From positions 1-64,000 of the forward strand of contig CAMTMK010000007.1 in assembly GCA_947073645.1 (NCBI GenBank): a stretch of 64,000 nucleotides of DNA, in the 5' to 3' direction. Positions within the stretch are counted from its first letter, which is position 1, and each line of letters begins with the position of its first letter. Below the pieces are notes generated by a model. It saw only the letters and a list, made by a program, of their open reading frames with translations. It did not search any database and was not told the DNA's origin. The translations under genes were made by a program, and so were the position numbers. This document shows, one piece after another, positions 16,556 to 25,153 of the stretch. This DNA is from an uncultured bacterium. Lineage in GTDB: Bacteria; Cyanobacteriota; Vampirovibrionia; Gastranaerophilales; Gastranaerophilaceae.

Positions 16556-17680
16556 ATGATACCTATTTTAGATTCAAAACGTCAGTACGCAACTATCGGC
16601 GCGGAAGTTGAAAAAGCAGTTTGCGAAGTTTTACGTTCAGGTTCTTACATTTTAGGACCTAATACAAAAGCTTTTGAACAAGAAATGGCTGATTTCTATG
16701 GCTGTAAATATACTGTTGGTTTAAACTCAGGTACAGATGCGTTGCATTTGGCTTTACGTGCTTTAAACATCGGCGCAGGTGACGAAGTTATCACAGTTGC
16801 ATTCACATTCGTAGCAACAACAGAAGCTATCGGTATTGTTGGTGCAAAACCTGTTTTTGTTGATATAGACAAAGATACATTCAACCTTGACCCTTCAAAA
16901 TTAGAAGCAGTAATCACACCAAGAACAAAAGCAATCATCCCTGTTCACCTTTACGGTCAACCTTGTGATATGGATGCAATTATGTCAGTTGCTAAAAAAC
17001 ACAACTTACACGTAATTGAAGACTGCTGTCAAGCAGTTGGTGCTTTATACAAAGGCAAAATGGTAGGTACATTCGGTGATTTCGGATGCTTAAGCTTCTA
17101 TCCTACTAAAAACTTAGGGGGTATGGGAGATGGCGGTTTAATCATGTGTAATGATGAAGCGCTTAAAGACCGTGTAATTGCATTAAGAAACCACGGCGGT
17201 GCAATTCGTTACCACCACGACGAAATCGGTGTAAACAGCAGACTTGATGAAATTCAATCAGCAATTTTACGTGTAAAACTCCCTCACGTCAAAGAATGGA
17301 ACGAAATGAGACGTAAACACGCTTATTACTACAATGAATTATTCAAAGATTGTGCAGATATTCAAACACCTGTGGAATTGGATGATACATATTGTGTTTA
17401 CCACCAATACACAGTAAAAATCCCTAACCGAGATGAAGTTCACAAAATGCTTCAAGAACGTGGAATTGGCGCAATGCTATACTACCCGATCCCATTACAC
17501 TTACAAAAAGTTCATGAATACTTAGGTGTAGGCAGAGGTTCATTACCTGTATCAGAAGAAAATACAGATTTGGTAGTATCATTACCTATGTTCCCTGAAC
17601 TTACAGAAGAAGAACAAAGAACAGTTGCCTCAACATTAATTGATTGCATTGAAAAATCTAAATCAGTTGCAACTGTTTAA
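16556..17680 (+). CDS. DegT/DnrJ/EryC1/StrS-family sugar aminotransferase
   Basis: A 374-residue PLP enzyme that aminates nucleotide-linked keto-sugars for surface glycans. MIPILDSKRQYATIG opens it. LNSGTDALHLALRAL binds the cofactor phosphate, VIEDCCQAVGALYKG holds the pyridine-binding Asp, and SFYPTKNLGGMGDGG carries the Schiff-base Lys. NHGG and RLDEIQSAILRVKLPH follow. WbpE/ArnB-type specificity cannot be told. AAAAAGGAG precedes the ATG. The 115-nt leader contains two small hairpins (GAGGC-ttta-GCCTC and TGGTA-aatca-TACCA). Confidence 0.93.
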   Translation: MIPILDSKRQYATIGAEVEKAVCEVLRSGSYILGPNTKAFEQEMADFYGCKYTVGLNSGTDALHLALRALNIGAGDEVITVAFTFVATTEAIGIVGAKPVFVDIDKDTFNLDPSKLEAVITPRTKAIIPVHLYGQPCDMDAIMSVAKKHNLHVIEDCCQAVGALYKGKMVGTFGDFGCLSFYPTKNLGGMGDGGLIMCNDEALKDRVIALRNHGGAIRYHHDEIGVNSRLDEIQSAILRVKLPHVKEWNEMRRKHAYYYNELFKDCADIQTPVELDDTYCVYHQYTVKIPNRDEVHKMLQERGIGAMLYYPIPLHLQKVHEYLGVGRGSLPVSEENTDLVVSLPMFPELTEEEQRTVASTLIDCIEKSKSVATV

Positions 17681-17694
17681 TTAATTACTATAAT

Positions 17695-17731
17695 AAAAAC
17701 GACGATGCTCATAAGTGTCGTCGTTTTTTTA
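17695..17731. terminator. Bidirectional Rho-independent terminator
   Basis: AAAACGACGA and TCGTCGTTTT around a 12-nt loop, with A-run on the left and T-run on the right, between convergent genes. Confidence 0.88.
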
Positions 17732-18076
17732 TCCTAAAGTAAAGAAATTTAAACCTGCTCCCTTCTCTTGATATAACATCCTATTAAAATCATCATTTGA
17801 AAAAGGATTTGTACCATAGGTGTGTTGTTGCATCATATTTCTAGCAACTTCATATGCATATTCGTTGTTGTTATATGAATTTGTTACCCCCCAATTAGGA
17901 TTATTTGCTGCATATTCTGCACTACCATCAGTAGCAGTAATTTCAGGACGAGTTGCAGGGTCTACAGGCTGATATCCTTTTGTATCGGCAAATATATCAC
18001 CATTACCATCAGAAGCACAATCATCAGTTGATGGTATATGTAAACCTATGTTGTTTATTGCATCTAATGCTCCCAT
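17729..18076 (-). CDS. Small soluble protein of unknown function, second gene of a pair
   Basis: A 115-residue protein starting MGALDAINNIGLHIPSTDDC, rich in Asn, Asp, Ala and Tyr with no signal peptide or membrane helix. No family is recognised. Its low-charge, Asn/Gly/Asp-rich character fits an extracellular or appendage protein, but nothing proves it. AAGGAGAG lies at a good distance before the ATG. It follows the gene at 18331 after 9 nt, forming a two-gene operon. Confidence 0.65.
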   Translation of the reverse strand: MGALDAINNIGLHIPSTDDCASDGNGDIFADTKGYQPVDPATRPEITATDGSAEYAANNPNWGVTNSYNNNEYAYEVARNMMQQHTYGTNPFSNDDFNRMLYQEKGAGLNFFTLG

Positions 18077-18085
18077 TATCTCTCC

Positions 18086-18331
18086 TTATGCCCAGCAAAT
18101 TGTGTTTATCTCATGTGGGTTACCATCTCTGTCATAAGTTTGTGACGGATTTCCGTCTAACTGACCGGGGTCACTGTAATTCCAATTAAACAAACCCCAT
18201 TGCACTGCACCTTTGAATGGATTTTCATTACTTACAGCTCCGATATGTCTGTTTGTTGTTTCATACAATCGAACAGCATCAACTTTATATATCTGACGTC
18301 CGCCAGTTTTTTCAATTGGTGAAATTGCCAT
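18086..18331 (-). CDS. Small protein of unknown function, first gene of a pair
   Basis: An 81-residue protein beginning MAISPIEKTGGRQIYKVDAV. It contains a Trp/Asn/Asp-rich middle (VQWGLFNWNYSDPGQLDG) and a single Cys near the end (NTICWA). No signal peptide; family not recognised. AGGAAA precedes the ATG. The N-terminal MAISPIEKTGG is the kind of short opening seen in small appendage or phage-structural proteins, but that is only an impression. Confidence 0.62.
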   Translation of the reverse strand: MAISPIEKTGGRQIYKVDAVRLYETTNRHIGAVSNENPFKGAVQWGLFNWNYSDPGQLDGNPSQTYDRDGNPHEINTICWA

Positions 18332-18491
18332 AATACTTTCCTATTTTTATACTCTTGTATATATAAAGTATATATTTTTTAAATAATTGCTTTTTTGTTT
18401 ATTTTATAGTTTACAATTATTAACATATCCCCAAGTGCAATTACTTATACCCAAAATTTTAGACTTTTAAACAAATTATTAACTTTTGTAA

Positions 18492-18508
18492 AGTGTAAAT
18501 TGTACACT
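18492..18508. promoter_or_regulatory. Inverted repeat upstream of the small-gene pair
   Basis: AGTGTA-aattg-TACACT, a perfect 6-bp inverted repeat about 165 nt upstream of the gene starting at 18331. It could be an operator or a chance AT-rich palindrome. Confidence 0.25.
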
Positions 18509-18588
18509 ATTTGTGCATTTTCAGGTTTCTTAAAAATTTATTAATCCATTCTATTGACTTTTAAATTACCATGTGCAATAATAAGTGA

Positions 18589-18730
18589 GTAAGATTTAAG
18601 TGTAGTCGAAACACTAAATATAAATAGATTCATTAACCCCAAAAACATATAAACTCCTAAATAATAAACACTAAAAGAGACCATTAGGATGCAGAAAACG
18701 ACCCACTCAATTTATTGAGTGGTTTTTTTT
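18589..18730 (+). ncRNA. Candidate intergenic small RNA (~140 nt)
   Basis: TTGACT (18554-18559), 17 nt, AATAAT (18577-18582) predicts a start near 18589. AGTGT...ACACT forms a small hairpin near the 5' end, the middle is unstructured and contains AAACTCCTAAA (complementary in part to a ribosome site), and a strong terminator ends it at 18730. There is no ORF of note. No known family is recognised. Confidence 0.4.
18703..18730 (+). terminator. Strong Rho-independent terminator in an intergenic region
   Basis: CCACTCAA, loop TTTA, TTGAGTGG, then eight T. No annotated plus-strand gene lies within 1 kb upstream, which is the main argument for a small RNA here. Confidence 0.88.
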
Positions 18731-18860
18731 AGCCGCGAGCAGAGGTATGAGCGAAGCGAAAGTCAAACAACAAACAACGGAAACGTTGAGTTTTCGGTGT
18801 TGTTGTGAGCGGTACCGTTTAATGCGAGCGGCTGTGCTACGCACGTAGCCACACTAAAAC
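18731..18860. other. GC-richer structured intergenic element B
   Basis: No ORF. AGCCGC (about 18731) can pair with GCGGCT (about 18826). Inside, AACAACA pairs with TGTTGTT and encloses CAACG-GAAA-CGTTG, a GNRA-tetraloop hairpin. CGGTACCG is followed by TTTAATGCGAGCGG, nearly the same as in element A (7241-7386). A GCTAC-gcac-GTAGC hairpin ends it. Nested pairing and raised G+C suggest a folded RNA or a palindromic repeat; strand unknown. Confidence 0.4.
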
Positions 18861-18862
18861 AA

Positions 18863-19447
18863 TTAACGTTTTATCACAATCAAATTACGAGTATGATTTT
18901 CTTCTAACGGCAAATCATATTCAATCACATCAATAATCTCTGCTTTATATTTTTTCAATGTTTTTTCAGCCTCGGCAATTTCTTCTTGCGCTCTAAGAGA
19001 CTTGTAAGCCACGAAATAACCGTCTTTTTTCAACAAAGGTAGAGCATATCCGCAGATTTTATCAAGTGTTGCAACAGCTCGAGAAGTAATTATATCAAAT
19101 TTTTGTTTTACATTTTCAGCCCTGTCGCAAATTGTATGAAGGTTTTGTATATTCAATTCTGCTTTAATATTTTCTATAGCATTAATTTTTTTTCTTATAC
19201 TGTCGAGTGCATAAACCTCGATTTCAGGATACATAAGAGCTATCGGAACTGACGGGAAACCTCCGCCTGTGCCAATATCAAGCAGTGTTTTTCCTTTTGC
19301 ATATTTTTCAAAAAATTTTTCTATTGCCAAACTATCAAAAATATGTTTTTCCCACAAAAATTTTTCATCATTTTTCGAAATAAGATTTAACTTTGCATTT
19401 TGGTTTAAAAACGCCTGAATATATTCTTTAAAATTATCTTTATTCAT
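18863..19447 (-). CDS. rsmG: 16S rRNA (guanine527-N7)-methyltransferase RsmG
   Basis: A 194-residue SAM-dependent methyltransferase that modifies G527 of 16S rRNA. LNLISKNDEKFLWEKHIFDSL is the RsmG N-terminal signature, TLLDIGTGGGFPSVPIALMYP the SAM-binding glycine loop, and ITSRAVATLDK the later family motif. An upstream in-frame ATG at 19468 exists, but the ATG at 19447 has AAAGGT 7 nt before it and is preferred. It then overlaps the upstream ATPase-TPR gene by 8 nt, so translation is coupled. Confidence 0.95.
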   Translation of the reverse strand: MNKDNFKEYIQAFLNQNAKLNLISKNDEKFLWEKHIFDSLAIEKFFEKYAKGKTLLDIGTGGGFPSVPIALMYPEIEVYALDSIRKKINAIENIKAELNIQNLHTICDRAENVKQKFDIITSRAVATLDKICGYALPLLKKDGYFVAYKSLRAQEEIAEAEKTLKKYKAEIIDVIEYDLPLEENHTRNLIVIKR

Positions 19448-21731
19448 TATATACCTTTTTAATATCATTTATACGAACTTGAATTTTCTCTTTATTAAAA
19501 TCATTTTCTGCGTATTTTTCAGCTGTTTCATAATACACAAGAGCTTGCTTGTAATCTTTAATATTGCTGTAATAATCACCGAAAGCAATATTGACTGAAC
19601 TCAAATAAAATGGCTCGTTCAAATCCTGTGCACATTTTTTGGCACGCTGCAAATACTCTAAAGTTTTATCTTTACTGATTTCGGCAAGTTTCATTGCTGA
19701 AACATAAATACCATTATAATTTTTTGATAATTCATCAAGTCTTAAACTTTCATGCAGATATTTTATTGCAAGTTGAGTTTTACCATTTTCATCATAAATT
19801 GAAGCAAGGTTTGTCAAAGATGATGATAAATATGCATTCACTTTAACATCTTGTGATGTTTCAACACATTTTTTGTAATATCTGACAGCAGTTTCAATAT
19901 CACCTTCATCATCTTTATTTACTGCATACTTAAAGTAAAGTTCTGCAAGAACAGATTTTTCTATACCTTCAACAGATACAGGAAGTTTTAACTCCATGCC
20001 GGTTATTGATGCCAACAGCATTTGTGCTTTTGTTTGAAGATTAACCGATACATTTTCCGACAAAATCTCTTTAAGCAATCTTTCTGCTCTGTCGCTTTTG
20101 AATGTCACATAGAAAATATTTGCTATTTCATATTTATATTCATTAATTTTCTCTGTATCGCCTGTAGAAACATAAAATTCAACAGCAAGTTCAAAATATT
20201 TTTGAGCATTGAACCAATCTGACATATTCTTAAACGCTTCTGCAATCCTAGAATAAAGTGTAGGCAAAAACGTGTAATAATCATCATCATTATTAAGAGT
20301 AAGCGCTTTTTGATAAATCATTACAGCTTTCAGATACTCAAAGTTTTGTTCTTCTTTCTTCGCCAGATTAATTAAATCCACAAGAGCCAAATCTTTAACT
20401 TCATCCAAAGCCTGCGATTTTTTATCGGAAATATCAACAAATTTTGTAATAGAATTTGCGATTTTATTCATAATCGCCATCTCATCCGCTTCTGTCTCAA
20501 ATACAAAAGAAATATGTTTAATCTGCTCATCTTTTTCCTGAATTGTAGGCTGGACAGGTGCTTGTATGTATTCCGGCTGAATTACGGTTTTTGGTGCAAT
20601 AACAGGTTTTTTAGGAATATAAAGACTGTGATATTCAATTTCTTTACGCATTGTTTGTCTTGAAATAAGCAAATCTCTTTCAAGCGGTTTAAGCGGAAGC
20701 TGGGTATTATACAAATCCACACAGCTTTTATGAATTTTTATGGCTATGTTTTCAGTAATTGAATTTTCCGCAATTATTTTATAGTAATCTTGCAGATAAA
20801 TCATAGAACCTTCACGTGTTAAAACAAGATTATCTACAAAATAAGCAATTCTATCGGCATCATAAAGATGCAATGTCTGCAAAAGCTTGACATTAACAGG
20901 GTGTCGCATAATTGTCAAAAACCTGAATAAATGTCCGCTCACAGGGTCAACAAGTGACAATGCTTCACGCAAAATAAAATCATTAAAAGTTTGAAAACTT
21001 TGAGTATAGCCGGACATAAAATCAGCAAGAGAAAGTTTTCTAAACTGCATAATTTTTATTGATAAAGTTGTATAGAACCAATATCCGCGTGTATATTTAT
21101 ATAACTCATCAGAAAGAGGACCTATTTGTTTAAACCCTTCTTCCCGCAGGTATTTTTCAAATATACTTTTTTCAAGAGCATTTATAGAAACTCTATGGTA
21201 ATTTTGTTTAAAGTCATCATAATCAAATTTTCTTGAAATAATAAGAGTTTTAATTTTATAAGATTTTGATAAATGATAGAAAAAATCTAAAATATCCTGT
21301 TTATAATCTTTCAAAATTTGTTCAAAAGAGTTTATAACAATCAAAACAGGTTTATCTATACAATCAAAATAAGCATTAATTTTTTGAGTAAAGTTTTCTG
21401 ATTTCACTTTAGGCATAGGAATAACACCTTGTGCAGTAAGTTTTTTAAAACTATCAAAAAACTCAAGCAGAATATCATCAAGTATAGTTGTTTCAAAACA
21501 ATTATATTTAAGCGTAATCACATCTTCACTCAAAAAAGACAGTGCCTGATTTACAACCTGAACCTTACCCGTTCCCATAAATCCGTTAACAAGCAGCAAG
21601 GGCGACGGAGTATTAAAAAATTCCAGAATACTCTCAATCTTGCCGAGATTATTTTCAATTAAAACAGGATTAATACCAATATCCTGCTTTTGTATAATCT
21701 TTTTATCAACGACTTCTTTTATGAATTCCAT
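19440..21731 (-). CDS. STAND-like P-loop ATPase with C-terminal TPR array
   Basis: A 763-residue protein. Walker A is NGFMGTGK (residues 49-56). The Walker B-like strand is VLIVINSFEQIL (about 128-139), where Asn-Ser stands in for the usual Asp-Asp of STAND/NB-ARC ATPases; TLIISRKF follows as in the sensor strand. A helical winged region spans roughly 190-350. Residues about 450-750 form tetratricopeptide repeats (for example AVRYYKKCVETSQ, QLAIKYLHESLRLD, KQALVYYETAEKYAE). Such proteins are usually signal-responsive scaffolds. The partner is unknown; the only link is operonic coupling to rsmG. Confidence 0.78.
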   Translation of the reverse strand: MEFIKEVVDKKIIQKQDIGINPVLIENNLGKIESILEFFNTPSPLLLVNGFMGTGKVQVVNQALSFLSEDVITLKYNCFETTILDDILLEFFDSFKKLTAQGVIPMPKVKSENFTQKINAYFDCIDKPVLIVINSFEQILKDYKQDILDFFYHLSKSYKIKTLIISRKFDYDDFKQNYHRVSINALEKSIFEKYLREEGFKQIGPLSDELYKYTRGYWFYTTLSIKIMQFRKLSLADFMSGYTQSFQTFNDFILREALSLVDPVSGHLFRFLTIMRHPVNVKLLQTLHLYDADRIAYFVDNLVLTREGSMIYLQDYYKIIAENSITENIAIKIHKSCVDLYNTQLPLKPLERDLLISRQTMRKEIEYHSLYIPKKPVIAPKTVIQPEYIQAPVQPTIQEKDEQIKHISFVFETEADEMAIMNKIANSITKFVDISDKKSQALDEVKDLALVDLINLAKKEEQNFEYLKAVMIYQKALTLNNDDDYYTFLPTLYSRIAEAFKNMSDWFNAQKYFELAVEFYVSTGDTEKINEYKYEIANIFYVTFKSDRAERLLKEILSENVSVNLQTKAQMLLASITGMELKLPVSVEGIEKSVLAELYFKYAVNKDDEGDIETAVRYYKKCVETSQDVKVNAYLSSSLTNLASIYDENGKTQLAIKYLHESLRLDELSKNYNGIYVSAMKLAEISKDKTLEYLQRAKKCAQDLNEPFYLSSVNIAFGDYYSNIKDYKQALVYYETAEKYAENDFNKEKIQVRINDIKKVYNE

Positions 21732-21760
21732 AAAGCTATATTAATAGATTTCTTAAAATT

Positions 21761-21789
21761 TTGCAAATAGAATATTTTTATAGTACACT
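21761..21789 (+). promoter_or_regulatory. Promoter of the 34-residue protein / M23 peptidase operon
   Basis: TTGCAA (21761-21766), 17 nt, TACACT (21784-21789). The predicted start is near 21796, followed by the AAAGGGGAAAAGG ribosome site of the small gene at 21810. Confidence 0.55.
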
Positions 21790-21809
21790 GTAGTAAAAGG
21801 GGAAAAGGT

Positions 21810-21914
21810 ATGGAATTTTTTAGAAAACACCAAAAAGCTATAGTTGCATTAATCGCCATAACTTTTATTGCTTGGACTATAGGACTAATGTTACTGCCTC
21901 TTATGATAAAATAA
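21810..21914 (+). CDS. 34-residue single-pass membrane protein
   Basis: MEFFRKHQKAIVALIAITFI begins the peptide, then AWTIGLMLLPLMIK: a basic head followed by one hydrophobic helix. The ribosome site GGGGAAAAGG is excellent. The N-terminus resembles the RKHQK-plus-helix anchor of PpiD/SurA-like periplasmic chaperones, but with no further domain. It lies 8 nt before the M23 peptidase gene, in the same operon. It may be a regulator or accessory of that peptidase, or a vestigial anchor. Confidence 0.6.
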   Translation: MEFFRKHQKAIVALIAITFIAWTIGLMLLPLMIK

Positions 21915-21922
21915 GGTAAATT

Positions 21923-23041
21923 GTGAATAAATTTATTAAAAAATTGTTTATAGTTATACTTTGCATGCTTATAGGTAATATAAGCCAGTTTGCAAGCGCA
22001 GACCAGCTTAAGACTATTCAGCAGAAGCAAAAAGTTACCCAAGAGAAAATCAGACGTTTGAAAAATCTTGAAAACGCGGAAAAGAGCAAGCTTTCTAAAA
22101 ACCAACGCAAACTTGAACAAGCTTCAAGCAGTCTGCAAAATTCTCAAAAGCAATACTCCACACTGGAAGCGCAAATCGCTAGATTGGAAAAAGATTTAGC
22201 TTATTCTGTTGCAGAATTTAATAACGCAAACGCAGGTATGCGTACCAGAATCAGACAGGTTTACAAAAATCAACGCACAGGCATGTTTGAATTAATCTTT
22301 ACTGCTAAAGATTTGAATTCTCTCCTTGATGTAGTTTATTTTGAAAAAATAATTTTGAAAAAAGATTACGCAAACATGCTGGCAGTAAAAGCAAAATCTC
22401 AAAAAATCGCAATGATGAAACGCGATATGCAAAATAAAAAACTTGCACTTGCACAATCTATTCAAGATATAAATTCCCAACAAAAAAATATTAAATACGC
22501 AATTGCTCAAAACCAAAATTTAATTACCAAATACAAAACTGACAGAAGAACTTACGAACAAGCAGAAAGAGAACTTGCAAGACAATCCGCAAGTATTCAA
22601 AGTATGATTGCAAGAAATAAAGGTGACAACTCTATTAAAGTTTCGTCTGCAGGGTTTATGCGCCCAATAGGAGGACGTATTTCTTCACCTTTCGGCTGGA
22701 GAACCCACCCTATATTTAACAGCAAAACATTCCATTCAGGTGTCGATATTGCAGGACCAAACAAAGGTAGTATAAGAGCTTCTAACTCTGGAAAAGTAAT
22801 TTATTCAGGTTGGTACGGCGGATACGGAAAAGTTGTAATTCTTGACCATGGTAACGTTAGCGGAAAGCCAACAACCACACTATACGCTCATATGTCATCA
22901 ATTAAAGTAGGACAAGGACAATATGTAAACAAAGGCGATGTAATCGGTTTTGAAGGAACTACCGGATACAGCACAGGGCCACATGTACACTTTGAAGTCA
23001 GAATTAACGGAAAACCCAACAACCCGTTGAACTATATTTAA
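21923..23041 (+). CDS. EnvC-like M23 murein hydrolase/activator with coiled coil
   Basis: A 372-residue protein with a signal peptide (about 1-26, ending QFASA), a long coiled coil (30-220) and a LytM/M23 domain (about 255-372). FHSGVDIAG carries the H-x3-D metal pair and HVHFEVRING the H-x-H pair, so the zinc site is complete. This makes it an active endopeptidase rather than a degenerate activator such as E. coli EnvC. It would act on peptidoglycan during division or remodelling. The start is GTG with AAGG 6 nt before. Confidence 0.9.
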   Translation: MNKFIKKLFIVILCMLIGNISQFASADQLKTIQQKQKVTQEKIRRLKNLENAEKSKLSKNQRKLEQASSSLQNSQKQYSTLEAQIARLEKDLAYSVAEFNNANAGMRTRIRQVYKNQRTGMFELIFTAKDLNSLLDVVYFEKIILKKDYANMLAVKAKSQKIAMMKRDMQNKKLALAQSIQDINSQQKNIKYAIAQNQNLITKYKTDRRTYEQAERELARQSASIQSMIARNKGDNSIKVSSAGFMRPIGGRISSPFGWRTHPIFNSKTFHSGVDIAGPNKGSIRASNSGKVIYSGWYGGYGKVVILDHGNVSGKPTTTLYAHMSSIKVGQGQYVNKGDVIGFEGTTGYSTGPHVHFEVRINGKPNNPLNYI

Positions 23042-23053
23042 GAAGGCTAGATT

Positions 23054-25153
23054 TTGAAAAAACATTTAATAATAACAGCATTAATATTAGCAATATCAAA
23101 TTGCGCACAGGCAGGAGAACTTGTAAATTCACCTCAAGATTTGGAAAACCTTGAAACACAATTCTTCGAAGAACCTACATCTCCAATTCCAACCGTAACT
23201 GTTATTGAGGGCAGTACAACAAAGCCTATAAAAACAATGCCTCTCTTCAAAAAAACAAGGATTAAAGTTACAAATTATCTGAGAGAAAGAGAATATAATA
23301 AAGCTCAAAAACTTATCGAACAAGAACAAAAAATCCAAAACAAATTTGAAGAAACTGTTGAACCAGAAGTTTCAAATGTGCAAGAACTGCAAGGCGGAGT
23401 AACACAACAAGTAACTACAAACAGTGTTCAACTTGATGCTGATAACATTGATTATAATGAAAAAACAATGGATTTAATCGCAACAGGTTCCCCACTATTA
23501 ACTTTTCCGGCACAAAAAGTTACAATTAAAGCTGACAAAATCATTTATAATACAGCTTCCAACACCTTAATCGTACCAGATAAAGTCGAAATTATCAAAG
23601 ACGGACACAGCATTTTTGGTGAAAATCTCAACGTTAATCTTAATGAAGAAAATGCAATTCTTGATAATGTTGAAACAAAAGCTTCATTTATGACAGTTAC
23701 TGCAAGAAAGTCTGAAATGGATGAGGACTTAATTACATTATATAACGGTCAAATGGTATCTAAAGATACTTATATCATGAATTTCCATACAAAAATGGTT
23801 GGCGGTGACCGTTTCGGCAGAATGTTTGTTGATGAAGATGACAGAACATATTTACGTGACGAAGTTGGCGAAACTCCAATAACAATCAAAGCAAAAGAAA
23901 TTATTATTGATGCAAAGAAAAATACTGATACAATTACATTGAAAAAAGCCAAAATTCATTTTGGTGATTTCAAATTGTTCACTTTACCTACAATCAAAAT
24001 GCACACTAACAAACAGCAAGAATATTTTGAAGGCAATTATCCGGAACTTGGTTCGCGCGGGAAATTCGGTATGTTCTTAGGACCGGGATACACAATAGAT
24101 ACTCCGTTACAAAACGGTTCGACATTAAAACTTATGCCGATTATTAACAAAAAAAGTGATTTTGGTATCGGCGGATTTTTAAAATATCGAAGTGCAACAA
24201 ACTTTACTGATTTCGGCTACGGTTCCGGCTCTGATATGTTTTTCTTAAGAGGTAAACAATATTTAGACGACAAACTTCATATTCAATATGGTATGAATTC
24301 ATATATGGATGAATGGTTCTTAGGTCGAAGAATGGCTAAATATGATGCAGAACTGGTTTATGAAGACAGAGGTGTAATCCCTTCAACCATAGGTGATAAA
24401 TTAAATTTAAACTTTAGACATCGTTTAGGTTTCGGTTATATGCATAACAGTGACTTTAACAGATATGGAGAATCCCTTGACCCGTCTAATATCGGAACAA
24501 CAAGAACAAGATATATGGCAGAAGCTGCACAAACATTATATCAATATACCGACAAAGAAAACCTAAAATCACTTAACTTATCTTTAGTAATGCAAGGCAG
24601 TGCTGCTTTATACGGTACAGGTGATACTCAATTTATAGGCCGAATAGGTCCAAGACTTCATACTCAATATAAATACTGGATGCAAGATATCGGATATTTT
24701 GCTTCAGCTTATGAAGACGGTACTCCGTTAAAAGTATATGACACATACAGATACGGTCATGGCTGTATTAATATCCGAGAAGCATTACGCTTGTCAAAAT
24801 ACCTATCTATTGCATGGTCAGGAACTATTAACGTAACAGGAGATTCTCCAAACGGAAAACCTTTCCAGGAATGTACATTTATTATATCTCTCGGTCCGGA
24901 TGATTTAAAATTAAACCTTGGATATGACTGGGTCAGACAACATACATATTTTGCTATTGCTGTCGCGATGGATACAAAAGGATCTGGAATAGAATATGAA
25001 AAAATGGTCATCAAACACCCTGACAGATTGGCAAAACGTAATGATGAACCAGTCGAACTAAAAGTATTCGGAGAACCACAAACAACAACAGCTAAAAAAA
25101 TGATGTATGCTGAAGTTATTGATATAGAAGATCCTAATAGGGAAGAATTATAA
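23054..25153 (+). CDS. LptD/OstA-like outer-membrane LPS assembly protein
   Basis: A 699-residue secreted protein (signal about 1-21, ending AQAGE). Residues about 125-225 read as an OstA/LptA-type beta-taco: VQLDADNIDYNEKTMDLIAT, ADKIIYNTASNTLIV and HSIFGENLNVNL. The rest has alternating aromatic beta strands as in a barrel (FGYGSGSDMFFLRGKQY, LNFRHRLGFGYMH). The arrangement is that of LptD, which inserts LPS into the outer leaflet, and resembles the divergent cyanobacterial DUF3769/LptD proteins. The start is TTG with AAGAAGG upstream. It precedes an aldolase gene and the lipid A genes lpxI-lpxB. Confidence 0.78.
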   Translation: MKKHLIITALILAISNCAQAGELVNSPQDLENLETQFFEEPTSPIPTVTVIEGSTTKPIKTMPLFKKTRIKVTNYLREREYNKAQKLIEQEQKIQNKFEETVEPEVSNVQELQGGVTQQVTTNSVQLDADNIDYNEKTMDLIATGSPLLTFPAQKVTIKADKIIYNTASNTLIVPDKVEIIKDGHSIFGENLNVNLNEENAILDNVETKASFMTVTARKSEMDEDLITLYNGQMVSKDTYIMNFHTKMVGGDRFGRMFVDEDDRTYLRDEVGETPITIKAKEIIIDAKKNTDTITLKKAKIHFGDFKLFTLPTIKMHTNKQQEYFEGNYPELGSRGKFGMFLGPGYTIDTPLQNGSTLKLMPIINKKSDFGIGGFLKYRSATNFTDFGYGSGSDMFFLRGKQYLDDKLHIQYGMNSYMDEWFLGRRMAKYDAELVYEDRGVIPSTIGDKLNLNFRHRLGFGYMHNSDFNRYGESLDPSNIGTTRTRYMAEAAQTLYQYTDKENLKSLNLSLVMQGSAALYGTGDTQFIGRIGPRLHTQYKYWMQDIGYFASAYEDGTPLKVYDTYRYGHGCINIREALRLSKYLSIAWSGTINVTGDSPNGKPFQECTFIISLGPDDLKLNLGYDWVRQHTYFAIAVAMDTKGSGIEYEKMVIKHPDRLAKRNDEPVELKVFGEPQTTTAKKMMYAEVIDIEDPNREEL

